A stretch of 64,000 nucleotides of DNA from DASUAS01 sp963720765 (GCA_963720765.1 CAVRGS010000004.1:124001-188000); one strand, 5' to 3'; positions 35,062 to 43,284 are shown, counted from the first letter of the stretch. Numbers and translations: made by a program. Notes: generated by a model from the sequence alone, not told the origin.

Positions 35062-35090
35062 ACTATAGTTGCGCCGCGCAATTGTCCTAG
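35058..35090. terminator. bidirectional hairpin shared by convergent stop codons
   Basis: An imperfect palindrome: arms ATAGTTGCG and CGCAATTGT (with two G-T pairs) around a CCG loop, flanked by CTAG at both ends. The outer CTAG arms contain the TAG stop codons of the CwlM-like gene (plus) and parB (minus). It is likely to end both transcripts. Confidence 0.45.
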
Positions 35091-35995
35091 GGAGCCGTGC
35101 CGTCGGTGATGCGGCGGTAGATCCGCTCGAGGTCCTCCAGGGTCGAGAACTCGACGACGACCTTGCCGCGTGCCGCTCCCATGGAGATCGTCACCCGGGT
35201 CTCCAGGTGGTCCCCGAGCAACTCCTCGAGCTCGACGAGCCCCGGCGGGCGGAGCTTGCGTCCGGTAGGCGTGACCGTCGTCCCCGCCTCGGCAGCGGCG
35301 GAGCCGGCTCCGTTGCTCTCACCCTGGTGCTCACGGACGGCGTCCTCGGTGGCCCGCACCGAGAGGTCGTCGGCGACGATCTGCTTGGCCAGGCGCTCCT
35401 GGAACGAACGGTCGGGGCTGCCCAGCAGTGCTCGGGCGTGGCCCATCGAGATCTTGCGCTCCTGCACCGACTTCTGGATCGCGGGCGGCAGCTGCATCAG
35501 CCGGAGCGTGTTGCTCACCGTCGCCCGACTGCGTCCGACCCGCGCCGCCACCTCGTCGTGGGTCAACCCGAAGTCCTCGATGAGCTGTTGGTAGGCCGCG
35601 GCCTCCTCCAGCGGGTTGAGACCATCACGGTGGAGGTTCTCCACCAGCGCCTGCTCGAGCGCGGCGGCGTCATCGGTCTCCCGCACCAGCGCAGGAATCG
35701 TCTGGAGCCCGACCCGGCGGGCAGCCCGCCAGCGCCGCTCCCCGGCGATGAGCTCGTACTCGCCGTCGCCCGCCGGGCGCACGAGCACCGGTTGCAGCAC
35801 GCCGACCTCACGGATCGAGTCGGCGAGCTGACTCAGCGCCTCCTCGTCGAAGTGACCCCGGGGCTGGAACCGGTTCGGGGAGATCGACGCGAGCGGGAGC
35901 TCGTCGAGGCCGCCCAGCTCCGATGCCGTCCCCTCGGTACCGCCGGGGGGGATGAGAGCGCCGAGGCCCTTACCCAGTCCGCCGCGTCGCGCCAC
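35087..35995 (-). CDS. parB: chromosome partitioning protein ParB
   Basis: A 302-residue ParB CTPase that loads on parS and spreads to form the segregation complex. The N-terminal domain has VLVRPAGDGEYELIAGERRWRAARRVGLQTIPALVRE with the GERRWRA box. The next segment is ENLHRDGLNPLEEAAAYQQLIEDFGLTHDEVAARVGRSRATVSNTLRLMQLP (HTH) and the C-terminal part has VVEFSTLEDLERIYRRI. It overlaps the parA gene by 26 bases. Two parS sites lie upstream of parA, 1.4 kb away. Confidence 0.95.
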   Translation of the reverse strand: MARRGGLGKGLGALIPPGGTEGTASELGGLDELPLASISPNRFQPRGHFDEEALSQLADSIREVGVLQPVLVRPAGDGEYELIAGERRWRAARRVGLQTIPALVRETDDAAALEQALVENLHRDGLNPLEEAAAYQQLIEDFGLTHDEVAARVGRSRATVSNTLRLMQLPPAIQKSVQERKISMGHARALLGSPDRSFQERLAKQIVADDLSVRATEDAVREHQGESNGAGSAAAEAGTTVTPTGRKLRPPGLVELEELLGDHLETRVTISMGAARGKVVVEFSTLEDLERIYRRITDGTAP

Positions 35996-36707
35996 CGCTC
36001 ACCTCTTTCGCCAGGTCCCGATACGCGGAGGCTCCCCGCGACGTCGGGTCGAACACGATGACGGGCTGGCCGAACGAGGGCGCCTCGGCGAGGCGCACCG
36101 TGCGCGGCACGACCGTCTTGTAGACCTTCTCTCCGAAATGCTCCCGCACCTCGGTCTCGACCTGTTCGGCCAGCCGGGTGCGGGCGTCGTACATGGTGAG
36201 GATGATCCCCCGCACGTCGAGCGTCGCGTTCAGGCTCGACCGGACGAGGGCCACGTTCCTGAGCAGCTGCCCGAGCCCCTCCAGCGCGTAGTACTCGCAC
36301 TGGATCGGCACGATCACGTCGTCGGCCGCGGCCAGGCCGTTCACGGTGAGCAGCCCGAGCGACGGAGGACAGTCGATGAGCACCACGTCGTATTCCGAGC
36401 GCACCGCGTCGAGCGCCCGCTTGAGCTTCAGCTCTCGGCTGAAGGCCGGCACCAGTTCGATCTCAGCGCCGGCCAGATCGAGGGTCGCGGGGATGACGAA
36501 CAGGTTCTTCAGGCTCGTGGGTTCGACGGCATCGAGGGCCGGGGTGTCCTGCATGAGCACGTCGTAGATGGAGGCGTTGACGTCACGAGGATTGATCCCG
36601 AGTCCCGTCGACGCGTTGCCCTGGGGGTCGAGGTCGACCACCAGCACACGAAGCCCGGATTCGGCCAACGCCGCGCCGAGGTTCACTGCGGTCGTGGTCT
36701 TCCCCAC
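35970..36707 (-). CDS. parA: chromosome partitioning ATPase ParA, conserved domain
   Basis: A deviant Walker ATPase that drives chromosome segregation with ParB. The coding frame extends upstream of the GTG at 36707, through IPRIIAIANQKGGV, which completes the KGGVGKTTT P-loop. Other motifs are VLVVDLDPQGNASTGLG and VLIDCPPSLGLLTVN. There is no start codon in this frame near the P-loop. The frame continues upstream as a Pro/Asp/Glu-rich sequence to about 36893, where one missing base connects it to the extension reported separately (36815-37306). The full gene would be 35970-37306, about 445 residues. Confidence 0.92.
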   Translation of the reverse strand: MGKTTTAVNLGAALAESGLRVLVVDLDPQGNASTGLGINPRDVNASIYDVLMQDTPALDAVEPTSLKNLFVIPATLDLAGAEIELVPAFSRELKLKRALDAVRSEYDVVLIDCPPSLGLLTVNGLAAADDVIVPIQCEYYALEGLGQLLRNVALVRSSLNATLDVRGIILTMYDARTRLAEQVETEVREHFGEKVYKTVVPRTVRLAEAPSFGQPVIVFDPTSRGASAYRDLAKEVSGGATRRTG

Positions 36708-36814
36708 GCCCCCCTTCTGGTTGGCGATGGCGATGATCCGAGGTATCTGCAGGGTCCCGTGTGGTCCGGTCTCCTGACCGGTACCGTCCTCGCCGGCGTT
36801 CTCCTCGCCAGCCG

Positions 36815-37306
36815 CTACCCCCGCGGCCGGAACGCGTTCGGGTTGGGGTGCGGGATCCGGTCGGGGTACAGGATCCGGTTCCGGTGCAGGATCGGTTCCG
36901 GTGCAGGAATCGGATCGGGGGCTGGTTCCGCTTCGGGAGTGGGGGGAACCGGGGGAGCCTCGACGACGACCGGCTGCGGCGGCTCGGGGACCGGAGGGGG
37001 TTCCGGGCTTGGTACAGGCGATGGCACAGGCGACGGTTCCGGTTGGGGGGCCGGTGCGGGTTGCGGCGGCGGTGCGGGCACAGGCTCTGGCTCCGGTTCA
37101 GGTTCGGGAAGCGGCTCCGGCGCGGTCTCCGGTTCCGTTGCCGGCTCCACCAACTCTGCCGGAGCTTCAGCCGCGGGTGCCGGTTCGCGCTCGGCGTCTG
37201 GTTCTGGCGGTGGTGGCGAACCTGTCGCGTCGGCGACCTCTTCGTCGGGACGCCGCCTTCCGAAGAGGCGCCGTCGGGGGCGTGTGTCGCTGAATTCGTC
37301 CGTCAT
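36815..37306 (-). CDS. parA: Pro/Glu-rich N-terminal extension of ParA (frameshifted from it)
   Basis: From ATG 37306 (MTDEFSDTRPRRRLFGRRRPDEE) this frame encodes a basic patch and then a long PxPxPEPEP-rich segment. At about 36893 the pattern breaks: the frame given here reads ILHRNRILYPDRIP to a stop, while the neighbouring frame continues DPAPEPDPVPRPDPAPQPERVP into the ParA P-loop. A single missing base (GGATCGGTT, where the repeats have GGATCCGGTT) explains this. The restored gene is an exact multiple of three. The extension is unlike model ParA proteins and may bind a polar anchor or other partner. Confidence 0.65.
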   Translation of the reverse strand: MTDEFSDTRPRRRLFGRRRPDEEVADATGSPPPPEPDAEREPAPAAEAPAELVEPATEPETAPEPLPEPEPEPEPVPAPPPQPAPAPQPEPSPVPSPVPSPEPPPVPEPPQPVVVEAPPVPPTPEAEPAPDPIPAPEPILHRNRILYPDRIPHPNPNAFRPRG

Positions 37307-37371
37307 TGACCGTCCCAGGGAGCGTCGGGCCGAGAGCCCATCCTCAACCAGCGCGCCTGACGGGTCAAGGA

Positions 37372-37387
37372 TGTTCCACGTGAAACA
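37372..37387. promoter_or_regulatory. parS site
   Basis: TGTTCCACGTGAAACA matches the 16-base parS consensus TGTTTCACGTGAAACA with one change (C for T at position 5). It is located 66 bases upstream of the parA start. Confidence 0.93.
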
Positions 37388-37416
37388 AGAAGAAAGTCTC
37401 AACCTCGGGGCGAGGC

Positions 37417-37432
37417 TGTTCCACGTGGAACA
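37417..37432. promoter_or_regulatory. parS site
   Basis: TGTTCCACGTGGAACA is a perfect palindrome differing from consensus parS at two symmetric positions. It is spaced 45 bases from the first parS site. Confidence 0.93.
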
Positions 37433-37631
37433 CTAGCGGCCCGTCGCACCCCGCGATGCCCAAACTCCCTCTGGCGCTTCTCTCCGGTCCCCCGACCAGG
37501 GCTCTCGCCGCTCGTCGACAGTCCCCTCATCAAACCGTGCTCCCGGTAGAATCGGGGACGGCACCGCAGTACGGTCGCACGCCGACCCGCGGGACGGGAC
37601 GACGGTCTGCGGCCGCCCCCGATGGGGCCGC

Positions 37632-38258
37632 TCACCAGAGCGGTCGCTTGGTGGGAACGCCGTCACGTCGGGGCCACCGATCGCTGGCGGTGTCGGTGAG
37701 GCGGATGCGCACCGCGCTGGTCTCCGCCCTCCGCACGGGTACCGCCGCTTCGAAGCCGAGTTCTGCCAGCCCCTCCGTCGGCCAACGCGCCGCGACCTCC
37801 GCATCGGGCGGCTCGGTCACGACCAGCTCGCCGCCCGCCCGGAGGAAGCCGATGGCGCACTCGGCGGTCACGGCGGGTGCACCGAACGAGCGCGCCACAA
37901 CCAGGTCGAAGCCGGCTCGGAGGCGCTCCGAACGCGAGAGCACCTCGGCCCGGCCGCACACGACCGATGTCCGAGCGCCCAGGTCGAGGGTCGCGACGGC
38001 GCGAGTCAGGAACTCACAGCGTCGCCGCTGTGCGTCGAGGAGCACGCCGGTCGCGCCGGGCCACTCGTCGAACAGGACCAGGCCGGGAAGACCCCCACCG
38101 CTGCCGAGGTCGAGCATTCGACCATCGAACTCACCGATCGCGCTGGCGAGATCGCGCGCGTGCTCGAGCTGGCGCGCGACCGGACCGGGCCCCAACAGGC
38201 CCAGTGCACGAGCGTCTTCCAGGACGTCGGGGAGGGCTCCCGGATCACGGTCGGACAT
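37632..38258 (-). CDS. rsmG: 16S rRNA (guanine-N7) methyltransferase RsmG
   Basis: A 208-residue methyltransferase acting on G527 of 16S rRNA. The SAM motif is RMLDLGSGGGLPGLVLFDEWPG, followed by GVLLDAQRRRCEFLTRAV and the family segment FDLVVARSFGAPAVTAECAIGFL. A GTG directly before the ATG (38261) is an alternative start. It sits between jag and parA in the standard actinobacterial origin order. Confidence 0.93.
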   Translation of the reverse strand: MSDRDPGALPDVLEDARALGLLGPGPVARQLEHARDLASAIGEFDGRMLDLGSGGGLPGLVLFDEWPGATGVLLDAQRRRCEFLTRAVATLDLGARTSVVCGRAEVLSRSERLRAGFDLVVARSFGAPAVTAECAIGFLRAGGELVVTEPPDAEVAARWPTEGLAELGFEAAVPVRRAETSAVRIRLTDTASDRWPRRDGVPTKRPLW

Positions 38259-38291
38259 CACGACCGTCCGGGCTGCCCGAGCAGCAGTTGC

Positions 38292-39242
38292 TCAGGCAGG
38301 GCGCAGGACCACACGGCGGCGCGGGTCCTCGCCCTCCGAGCTCGTCGTGATCCCATCGATCTCGGCTGCGGTGTCGTGGACCACCTTGCGGTCGCTCGCC
38401 GACATCGGCTCGAGCGCCTGAGGCCGCCCGGTCTCGAGCACCTTCTCCGCCAAGTTGGCGGTGAAGTCGGCCAGGGCGGCGCGGCGCTTGGCGCGGTAGC
38501 CAGCCACGTCGACGTGGATGCGAACGCCGTGACCATCGGTCTGGCGCTGCACCACGGTGCGCACCAGCTCTTCGATCGCGTGGAGCGTGGCGCCCTTGGG
38601 GCCCACCAACAGCCCCAGGTTGTCGCCGGTGACGTCGACCACCACGACCTCGTCGTCGATCACGCTCTTCGCCTGGGCGCCGAGATCGAATGCGTCGACC
38701 AGACCCTGGGTGAAGCGCTCGGCCGCGGCCGCCTGCTCTTCGATCGGCACGTCGCTCTCGATGGTGTCCACCTTCGTCTCCTGCTGCTGGTCTTGCCGCG
38801 CGTTGCCGCTCTGGCCCCGCGATCCCCCGTTGCCGCCCCCACCGCCGCCACGTCGGCGGCGACCCGACGACGAGCCTCCACCTTCGGCCGAGCTGCGTTC
38901 CGACGAACCACTGTCGGAACCACCGCCACCCGCGGAGCTGCTGGCGGAACGTTGGCGAGAGCCGTTTCCTCCACCCCCGCCGGATCCATTGCCCGAGCCG
39001 CCGCCCCGAGGACGCGACGAGCCTCGACGATTCCGACGCTGACGCTCCCCCGGCTTCTCGCGCGAGATCGGCTTCACCCGCGCCCGGATGCGTCCCTCAC
39101 TGCTGCCGAGTCGGCCGAGGAATCCGCTCTTGGGCTCCTCGAGCACCTCGTACTCGACGTCTTCCTCGTCGACACCCAGTTCATCGAGAGCCGCGTCCAA
39201 CGCTTCCGCGATCGTGCGACCGGTCGTCTCCACCCACTCCAT
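38292..39242 (-). CDS. jag: Jag/KhpB family RNA-binding protein
   Basis: From ATG 39242 (GGAGAGAAC upstream) the protein has 316 residues. Jag-N domain: MEWVETTGRTIAEALDAALDELG...FLGRLGSSEGRIRARVKP. A Gly/Ser/Arg-rich, disordered linker of about 120 residues follows. The KH domain contains VVVVDVTGDNLGLLVGPKGATLHAIEELVRTVV, and the R3H domain contains RRAALADFTANLAEKVLETGRPQALEPMSASDRKVVHDTAAEI. The linker is longer than in most homologues. Partner genes yidC and rsmG flank it. Confidence 0.93.
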   Translation of the reverse strand: MEWVETTGRTIAEALDAALDELGVDEEDVEYEVLEEPKSGFLGRLGSSEGRIRARVKPISREKPGERQRRNRRGSSRPRGGGSGNGSGGGGGNGSRQRSASSSAGGGGSDSGSSERSSAEGGGSSSGRRRRGGGGGGNGGSRGQSGNARQDQQQETKVDTIESDVPIEEQAAAAERFTQGLVDAFDLGAQAKSVIDDEVVVVDVTGDNLGLLVGPKGATLHAIEELVRTVVQRQTDGHGVRIHVDVAGYRAKRRAALADFTANLAEKVLETGRPQALEPMSASDRKVVHDTAAEIDGITTSSEGEDPRRRVVLRPA

Positions 39243-39320
39243 GTGATCGTTCTCTCCGCTCGACGGCAGCACGTGCTCGCTGCCGCATTGGTCCGACTGC
39301 TGCGTGACGCGACCTCTGGG

Positions 39321-40472
39321 TCAGCGTCGCTTGCGCTTCTTGTTGTTCCTCCGCCGCGCGCCCGAGGTCGCGCCGCTCCCCGAGGAACTCGAGCTCGTGC
39401 TCGCGGGGGTTCCCTTCGCCTGCGCACCCTTGGCCGACGAACCCTTTGCTGATGATCCCTTGGCCGTGGTGCCCTTCGCCGCGGCTGCGCCACCACTCGG
39501 CTTGGCCGCGCCGTTCTTCGCCCCGTTCTTGGTGCCGCCTGCACCGTTGCCGGTGTCCGCGGCGGGCTCGTCCCCGTTGCTCGCCGCCGGGATCTGGAAC
39601 AACTTCCGCAGTCCGCCCGCGGCGCGAGGAAACGCCGACGAGTCCGTGCTCTCCACATCGATCGCCTCGTCCTTCTGACTGGTCGCGAGCGCGGCCTGCC
39701 CCGGTCGGGTGATCTTGCGCATGATGATCTCCTGCTGACCGAGTCGCCACAGGTTGCTCACCAGGAAGTACAGGACGAGCCCCGCGGGGAACTGCAGTGA
39801 GAAGAGACCGAACGCGACCGGCAGCACCGAAGTGACGATCGCCATCTGCGAGTTCATGTTCGGCGCGTTGCGCCGGCTCTGGCGGGCCTGCAGGAAGCCG
39901 GTGAGCACGACCAGGCCGACGAGGATGAAGTAGGGGAGTGCGTCGAGGAAGCCACCGGTGACCGCGGTGGCGTGCTGCGACAGATCCATGCCGAGGAAGT
40001 ACTGCGGGTTGGGCAGCCCCTTCTTCGGAAGGTCGCACTGGTTGACGTAGAGGTGACCCTTGGCGCCGGTGCAGAACGCGGCGTAGAGGTCGGAACCCTT
40101 CGGGATGTGCTTGTAAGGGTCGCGCATCACGCGGAAGAGCGCGAGGAACACCGGCATCTGCACCAGGAGGGGCAGACAACCCGCCAGCGGGTTGATCTTG
40201 TTCTCCTGGTAGAACTTCATCATCTCTTCGTTGAGCTTCGCCCGGTCGTTCTTGTACTTCGCCTGGAGCTTCTTGATCTCCGGCTGCGCCCGTTGCATGG
40301 CCATCATCGACTTGGCCTGCTTGGCGGTGAGCGGGAACATCACCAGCATCACCAGGATCGTGAGCAGGATGATGGAGACACCGAGGTTCGGGATGATCCC
40401 GTAGAAGAACGCGAGGATCGCCCCGAAGAAGTTGTAGACGGGGTCGAACGGGGAGCCGGCGGCGAGGATCAT
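39321..40472 (-). CDS. yidC: membrane protein insertase YidC
   Basis: A 383-residue insertase of the five-TM Gram-positive kind. The first helix is FFGAILAFFYGIIP. The core has GVSIILLTILVMLVMFPLTAKQAKSMMAMQRAQPEIKKLQAKYKND, with Arg in MMAMQRAQP in the hydrophilic groove, then PLAGCLPLLVQMPVFLALFRVM and a C-terminal helix FPAGLVLYFLVSNLWRLGQQ. The tail is basic with Lys/Ala/Ser-Gly repeats (AKGSSAKGSSAKG), probably binding ribosomes. An external loop contains two Cys (CTGAKGHLYVNQC). yidD ends 3 bases upstream. Confidence 0.95.
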   Translation of the reverse strand: MILAAGSPFDPVYNFFGAILAFFYGIIPNLGVSIILLTILVMLVMFPLTAKQAKSMMAMQRAQPEIKKLQAKYKNDRAKLNEEMMKFYQENKINPLAGCLPLLVQMPVFLALFRVMRDPYKHIPKGSDLYAAFCTGAKGHLYVNQCDLPKKGLPNPQYFLGMDLSQHATAVTGGFLDALPYFILVGLVVLTGFLQARQSRRNAPNMNSQMAIVTSVLPVAFGLFSLQFPAGLVLYFLVSNLWRLGQQEIIMRKITRPGQAALATSQKDEAIDVESTDSSAFPRAAGGLRKLFQIPAASNGDEPAADTGNGAGGTKNGAKNGAAKPSGGAAAAKGTTAKGSSAKGSSAKGAQAKGTPASTSSSSSGSGATSGARRRNNKKRKRR

Positions 40473-40475
40473 CGG

Positions 40476-40832
40476 TCAGCCTTCTTCCGCCACACCGACG
40501 GGCGTGGCCAATGTCGAACGTACGTTCGCCGAGTGGGGGGCGGGAGGGACGGACTCGGCGGGAGGGACGGACTCGGCGGGAGGGACGGGATCGAGGCCGC
40601 CGTCGTGCCAGGGGTGGCACCGACCCACGCGCCGGATCGCCAGCCAACTGCCGCGCGCCGCTCCATGGGTGGTGAGCGCCTCGAGCGCGTACTGGGAGCA
40701 GGACGGGTAGAAGCGACATCGTGGCGGGAGGTGCACGCTCACCAGCCGCCATGCGCGGATCGGCAGCATCAGGATCCGCGCGAGCACCGATACTCGCGGC
40801 GCTGCGGGCGTGGAGACGACTGCGTCGGTCAC
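40476..40832 (-). CDS. yidD: membrane protein insertion efficiency factor YidD
   Basis: A 118-residue protein. The family core is PIRAWRLVSVHLPPRCRFYPSCSQYALEALTTHGAARGSWLAIRRVGRCHPWHDGGLDPVP, with the conserved three Cys and CHPWHxGG. The start is a GTG overlapping the rnpA stop (GTGA). The C-terminal 35 residues (PPAESVPPAESVPPA...) come from an 18-bp DNA repeat and are not part of the usual family. Confidence 0.92.
   Translation of the reverse strand: MTDAVVSTPAAPRVSVLARILMLPIRAWRLVSVHLPPRCRFYPSCSQYALEALTTHGAARGSWLAIRRVGRCHPWHDGGLDPVPPAESVPPAESVPPAPHSANVRSTLATPVGVAEEG
40541..40589. repeat. 18-bp tandem repeat inside yidD 3' end
   Basis: CGGGAGGGACGGACTCGG occurs at 40541-40558 and 40559-40576, with a third partial copy to 40589. 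It encodes the repeated Pro-Pro-Ala-Glu-Ser-Val tail of YidD on the minus strand. Confidence 0.85.
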
Positions 40833-41161
40833 GCCGCGTCCTCGCGGACGGCCTGCAGCAGCGTGGTCACGTGGTCACGCAACGTCGGAAAGGGAACGGT
40901 CATGACAGATCGGTCGGCGGCGACCAGATAGGCGCCCCCTGGGAGCAGGAGCGCCGAGTCCAGCACGATCGCGGCGCGCAGACGCCGTCGCGCCCGATTG
41001 CGTTCCACGGCGTTGCCGAATCGCCGGCCGATGGCGTAGGCCACGCGCGCCGGGTCGTCGGATCCGTCGGAGAGGAAGCGCAGCGAAATCGGGCCGGCCC
41101 GTTGCCGGCGGGCCCCCGCGAGGGCCTCGAACGTCGCACGGTCGCGAACGCGCCAGATCAG
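40829..41161 (-). CDS. rnpA: ribonuclease P protein component
   Basis: RnpA is recognised by SDDPARVAYAIGRRFGNAVERNRARRRLRAAI, the RNR motif region, and by the N-terminal FEALAGARRQRAGPISLRF. No ATG, GTG or TTG occurs in frame between the rpmH gene and this domain. The only well-placed start is a CTG at 41161 that overlaps the rpmH stop as CTGA, the same geometry as the many ATGA/GTGA couplings here; this gives 110 residues. A non-canonical CTG start, or a single-base error of a normal GTG, is implied. The longer frame to 41392 is rejected because it lies across rpmH. Confidence 0.88.
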   Translation of the reverse strand: MIWRVRDRATFEALAGARRQRAGPISLRFLSDGSDDPARVAYAIGRRFGNAVERNRARRRLRAAIVLDSALLLPGGAYLVAADRSVMTVPFPTLRDHVTTLLQAVREDAA

Positions 41162-41292
41162 GCGGAGAGACGCTTGCGGCCGCGGGCCCGGCGGGCGCGC
41201 AGCACCGCACGACCCCCCTTGGTGCGCATCCGGAGGCGGAAGCCGTGGGTCTTGGCGCGCTTGCGATTGTTGGGCTGGTACGTGCGCTTCAC
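41158..41292 (-). CDS. rpmH: 50S ribosomal protein L34
   Basis: GTG 41292 gives the normal 44-residue L34 (MKRTYQPNNRKRAKTHGFRLRMRTKGGRAVLRARRARGRKRLSA in outline; basic throughout). It is the first gene of the leftward rpmH-rnpA-yidD-yidC-jag-rsmG-parAB run next to the origin. The longer open frame to 41613 is not conserved. Confidence 0.95.
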   Translation of the reverse strand: MKRTYQPNNRKRAKTHGFRLRMRTKGGRAVLRARRARGRKRLSA

Positions 41293-41618
41293 AGGAAGAG
41301 CCCCCTCGAGGAGGTCGCGCGCGGCCCGAAGTAGGGGACCGAGCGGGAGGCGGAAACGACACAGTGTACGGGCCCGGCGTCGTCTCACGCAATGCGGAGC
41401 ACCGAGGCTCGCGACTCTGGGGAAAACCCCCACGACCCCTTGTCGCACAAGGATGCTGGTGCTACGTTGCGCGCCTCGCTCGGCACCCGGCCTGCTGTCC
41501 TGCTCCTCCGAACCGTCACAGCTCGACCAGGCCGAAGCCGTGCAACGCATCTGGGCGATCTCCACACCTGTGGAAGCTCTTGTGGACAAGTCGACGGTGG
41601 ACGGGAAGACCACCCGCA
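41293..41618. other. rpmH-dnaA intergenic region (left part of the origin region)
   Basis: A non-coding stretch between divergent rpmH and dnaA. It has one perfect DnaA box (TTGTCCACA on the minus strand, 41581-41589) and nearby TCTCCACA/CTGTGGAA half-sites around 41560-41575. The remainder should hold the rpmH and dnaA promoters, but no strong -35/-10 pair stands out. Confidence 0.6.
41581..41589 (-). promoter_or_regulatory. DnaA box (perfect TTGTCCACA)
   Basis: TGTGGACAA on the plus strand is the complement of TTGTCCACA, the preferred DnaA box in high-GC actinobacteria. It lies about 30 bases upstream of the dnaA start, consistent with autorepression and/or origin function. Confidence 0.7.
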
Positions 41619-43076
41619 GTGGTCGCGAAAGAACGGTGGGTGTTGACGGCGGAAGAGATCTGGGACCAGGGTTCGGCGACCCTGCGAGAGCAGCTCGCGC
41701 CGGCCACCTGGGCAGCCTGGTTCCCCGGCGTGCGACCCCTCGGCTACGACGGTGACACGCTCCTGCTGAGCGTCCCCAGCTCGCTGGCCGCCGAGCGCAT
41801 CCGCTCGAGCTACTCCGGGATGCTCACCGACGCCATCCGTGACTCCACCGGCGTCACGGTACGGGTGGAGCTGCTCGTCGAGACCGAACCCAAGGAGCGC
41901 GAGGCGATCTTCGCCCCGCCACCGGTCGCACTCGTGCCCGACATCCACGATCAACATCACGACCACGAGCTCGAGTCGCTCGCACCACCCCCCGCCACGG
42001 CGGGAGCGGTCGACGAGCACGGCGCCGGCACCTGGGCGTCGGGCACGCTCAACGCCCGCTACACCTTCGACCAGTTCGTGATCGGAGCCTCCAACCGCTT
42101 CGCCCACGCCGCCGCGCTCTCGGTCGCCGAGAGCCCGGGCCGGTCCTACAACCCCCTCTTCATCTACGGGCCCGCGGGGCTGGGCAAGACCCACCTGCTG
42201 CACGCCATCGGCCACCACGTGCGCACCGTGTTCCGCAACAAGCGGGTCCGGTACGTGTCCACCGAGTCGTTCATGAACGAGTTCGTCGACGCCATCCGCG
42301 CCAAGGCCATGCCCGGCTTCAAGCGGCGCTACCGCGACCTCGACGTCCTCCTCATCGACGACATCCAGTTCCTGGAACGTACGCAGGAGCTCCAGGAGGA
42401 GTTCTTCCACACGTTCAACCAGCTCCACAGCGAGGGTGGCCAGATCGTCATCTCCTCCGACCGAGCACCGAAGTCGATCGCCAGTCTCGAAGACCGCCTG
42501 CGCACCCGCTTCGAGTGGGGCCTCATCACCGACGTCCAACCGCCGGAGTTCGAGACCCGCCTCGCCATCCTGCGCAAGAAAGCGGAGTCCGAGCACCTCG
42601 GTGGCATCCCCCCCGAGGTGCTCGCCTTCATCGCCACCAACATCAGCGACAACATCCGTGAGCTCGAGGGCGCCCTCATCCGCGTCGCCGCCTACTCCAG
42701 CCTCAACCGGGCCGAGCTCTCGGAAGAAGTCGCGCAGAAGGTCCTCGCCGACCTCCTGCCGCCCACCACGCCCCGGGTCATCACCCCCGACCTCATCCTC
42801 GACGAGACCGCCAAGATGTTCGGATGGACGGTCGAGGACATCTGCGGCAAGAGCCGGCGCCGCCCGCTCGTGACCGCACGCCAGACCGGCATGTACGTCA
42901 TGCGCGAGCTCACCGACCTCAGCTACCCGCGCATCGCCGAGGCCTTCGGTGGCCGCGATCACACCACCGTGATGTACGCCGTCGACAAGATCAAGCAGCA
43001 GATGACCGAGCGTCACGTCATCTTCGACCAGGTCAACGAGCTCATCGCCCGCATCCGTCTCGGGAGCAGTGGATAA
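41619..43076 (+). CDS. dnaA: chromosomal replication initiator DnaA
   Basis: GTG 41619 gives 485 residues; GTG 41640 (VLTAEEIWDQG, 478 residues) is an equally possible start. Domain I is WDQGSATLREQLAPATWAAWFPGVRPL, then a Pro/His-rich domain II. Domain III has the Walker A GPAGLGKTHLLHAIG, Walker B LDVLLIDDIQFL and sensor regions. Domain IV has the DnaA-box-binding signature GGRDHTTVMYAVDKI. A perfect DnaA box lies upstream and likely oriC lies just downstream. Confidence 0.95.
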   Translation: MVAKERWVLTAEEIWDQGSATLREQLAPATWAAWFPGVRPLGYDGDTLLLSVPSSLAAERIRSSYSGMLTDAIRDSTGVTVRVELLVETEPKEREAIFAPPPVALVPDIHDQHHDHELESLAPPPATAGAVDEHGAGTWASGTLNARYTFDQFVIGASNRFAHAAALSVAESPGRSYNPLFIYGPAGLGKTHLLHAIGHHVRTVFRNKRVRYVSTESFMNEFVDAIRAKAMPGFKRRYRDLDVLLIDDIQFLERTQELQEEFFHTFNQLHSEGGQIVISSDRAPKSIASLEDRLRTRFEWGLITDVQPPEFETRLAILRKKAESEHLGGIPPEVLAFIATNISDNIRELEGALIRVAAYSSLNRAELSEEVAQKVLADLLPPTTPRVITPDLILDETAKMFGWTVEDICGKSRRRPLVTARQTGMYVMRELTDLSYPRIAEAFGGRDHTTVMYAVDKIKQQMTERHVIFDQVNELIARIRLGSSG

Positions 43077-43284
43077 TGCTGTGGAGTCCTGGGGACAGCC
43101 GGGCACCGAATTGGGGAGAACCACCAGAGACCGCATGACTGCACCGCCCGACTGTGGACGACGGTGGAGAACCCGGGGATCGCGATCTGCGCCTTGACCT
43201 GCGCAAACCACACACCATCCCCAATTCACAGGACCTACAACAACGACACGAGGATCTAGTAGAGAGTCTTCGTAGGAGGCACGA
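43077..43284. other. oriC: probable oriC (dnaA-dnaN intergenic)
   Basis: A 208-base non-coding stretch between dnaA and dnaN, the usual origin position in actinobacteria. Box-like elements are TGTGGACGA (43153-43161, 8 of 9 against the box complement) and TGTGGAGTC (43080-43088). A perfect 10-base inverted repeat GAATTGGGGA (43108-43117)/TCCCCAATTC (43218-43227) spans most of it. There is no long AT-rich unwinding element, so part of the function may lie in the rpmH-dnaA gap. Confidence 0.65.

Larger units (their letters stand above)
37307..37631. other. parA-rsmG intergenic region with two parS sites
   Basis: A 325-base non-coding stretch. It holds the two parS sites listed separately, which lie close to the parA start. 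The remaining 200 bases towards rsmG show no convincing ORF, hairpin or repeat. Confidence 0.7.
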
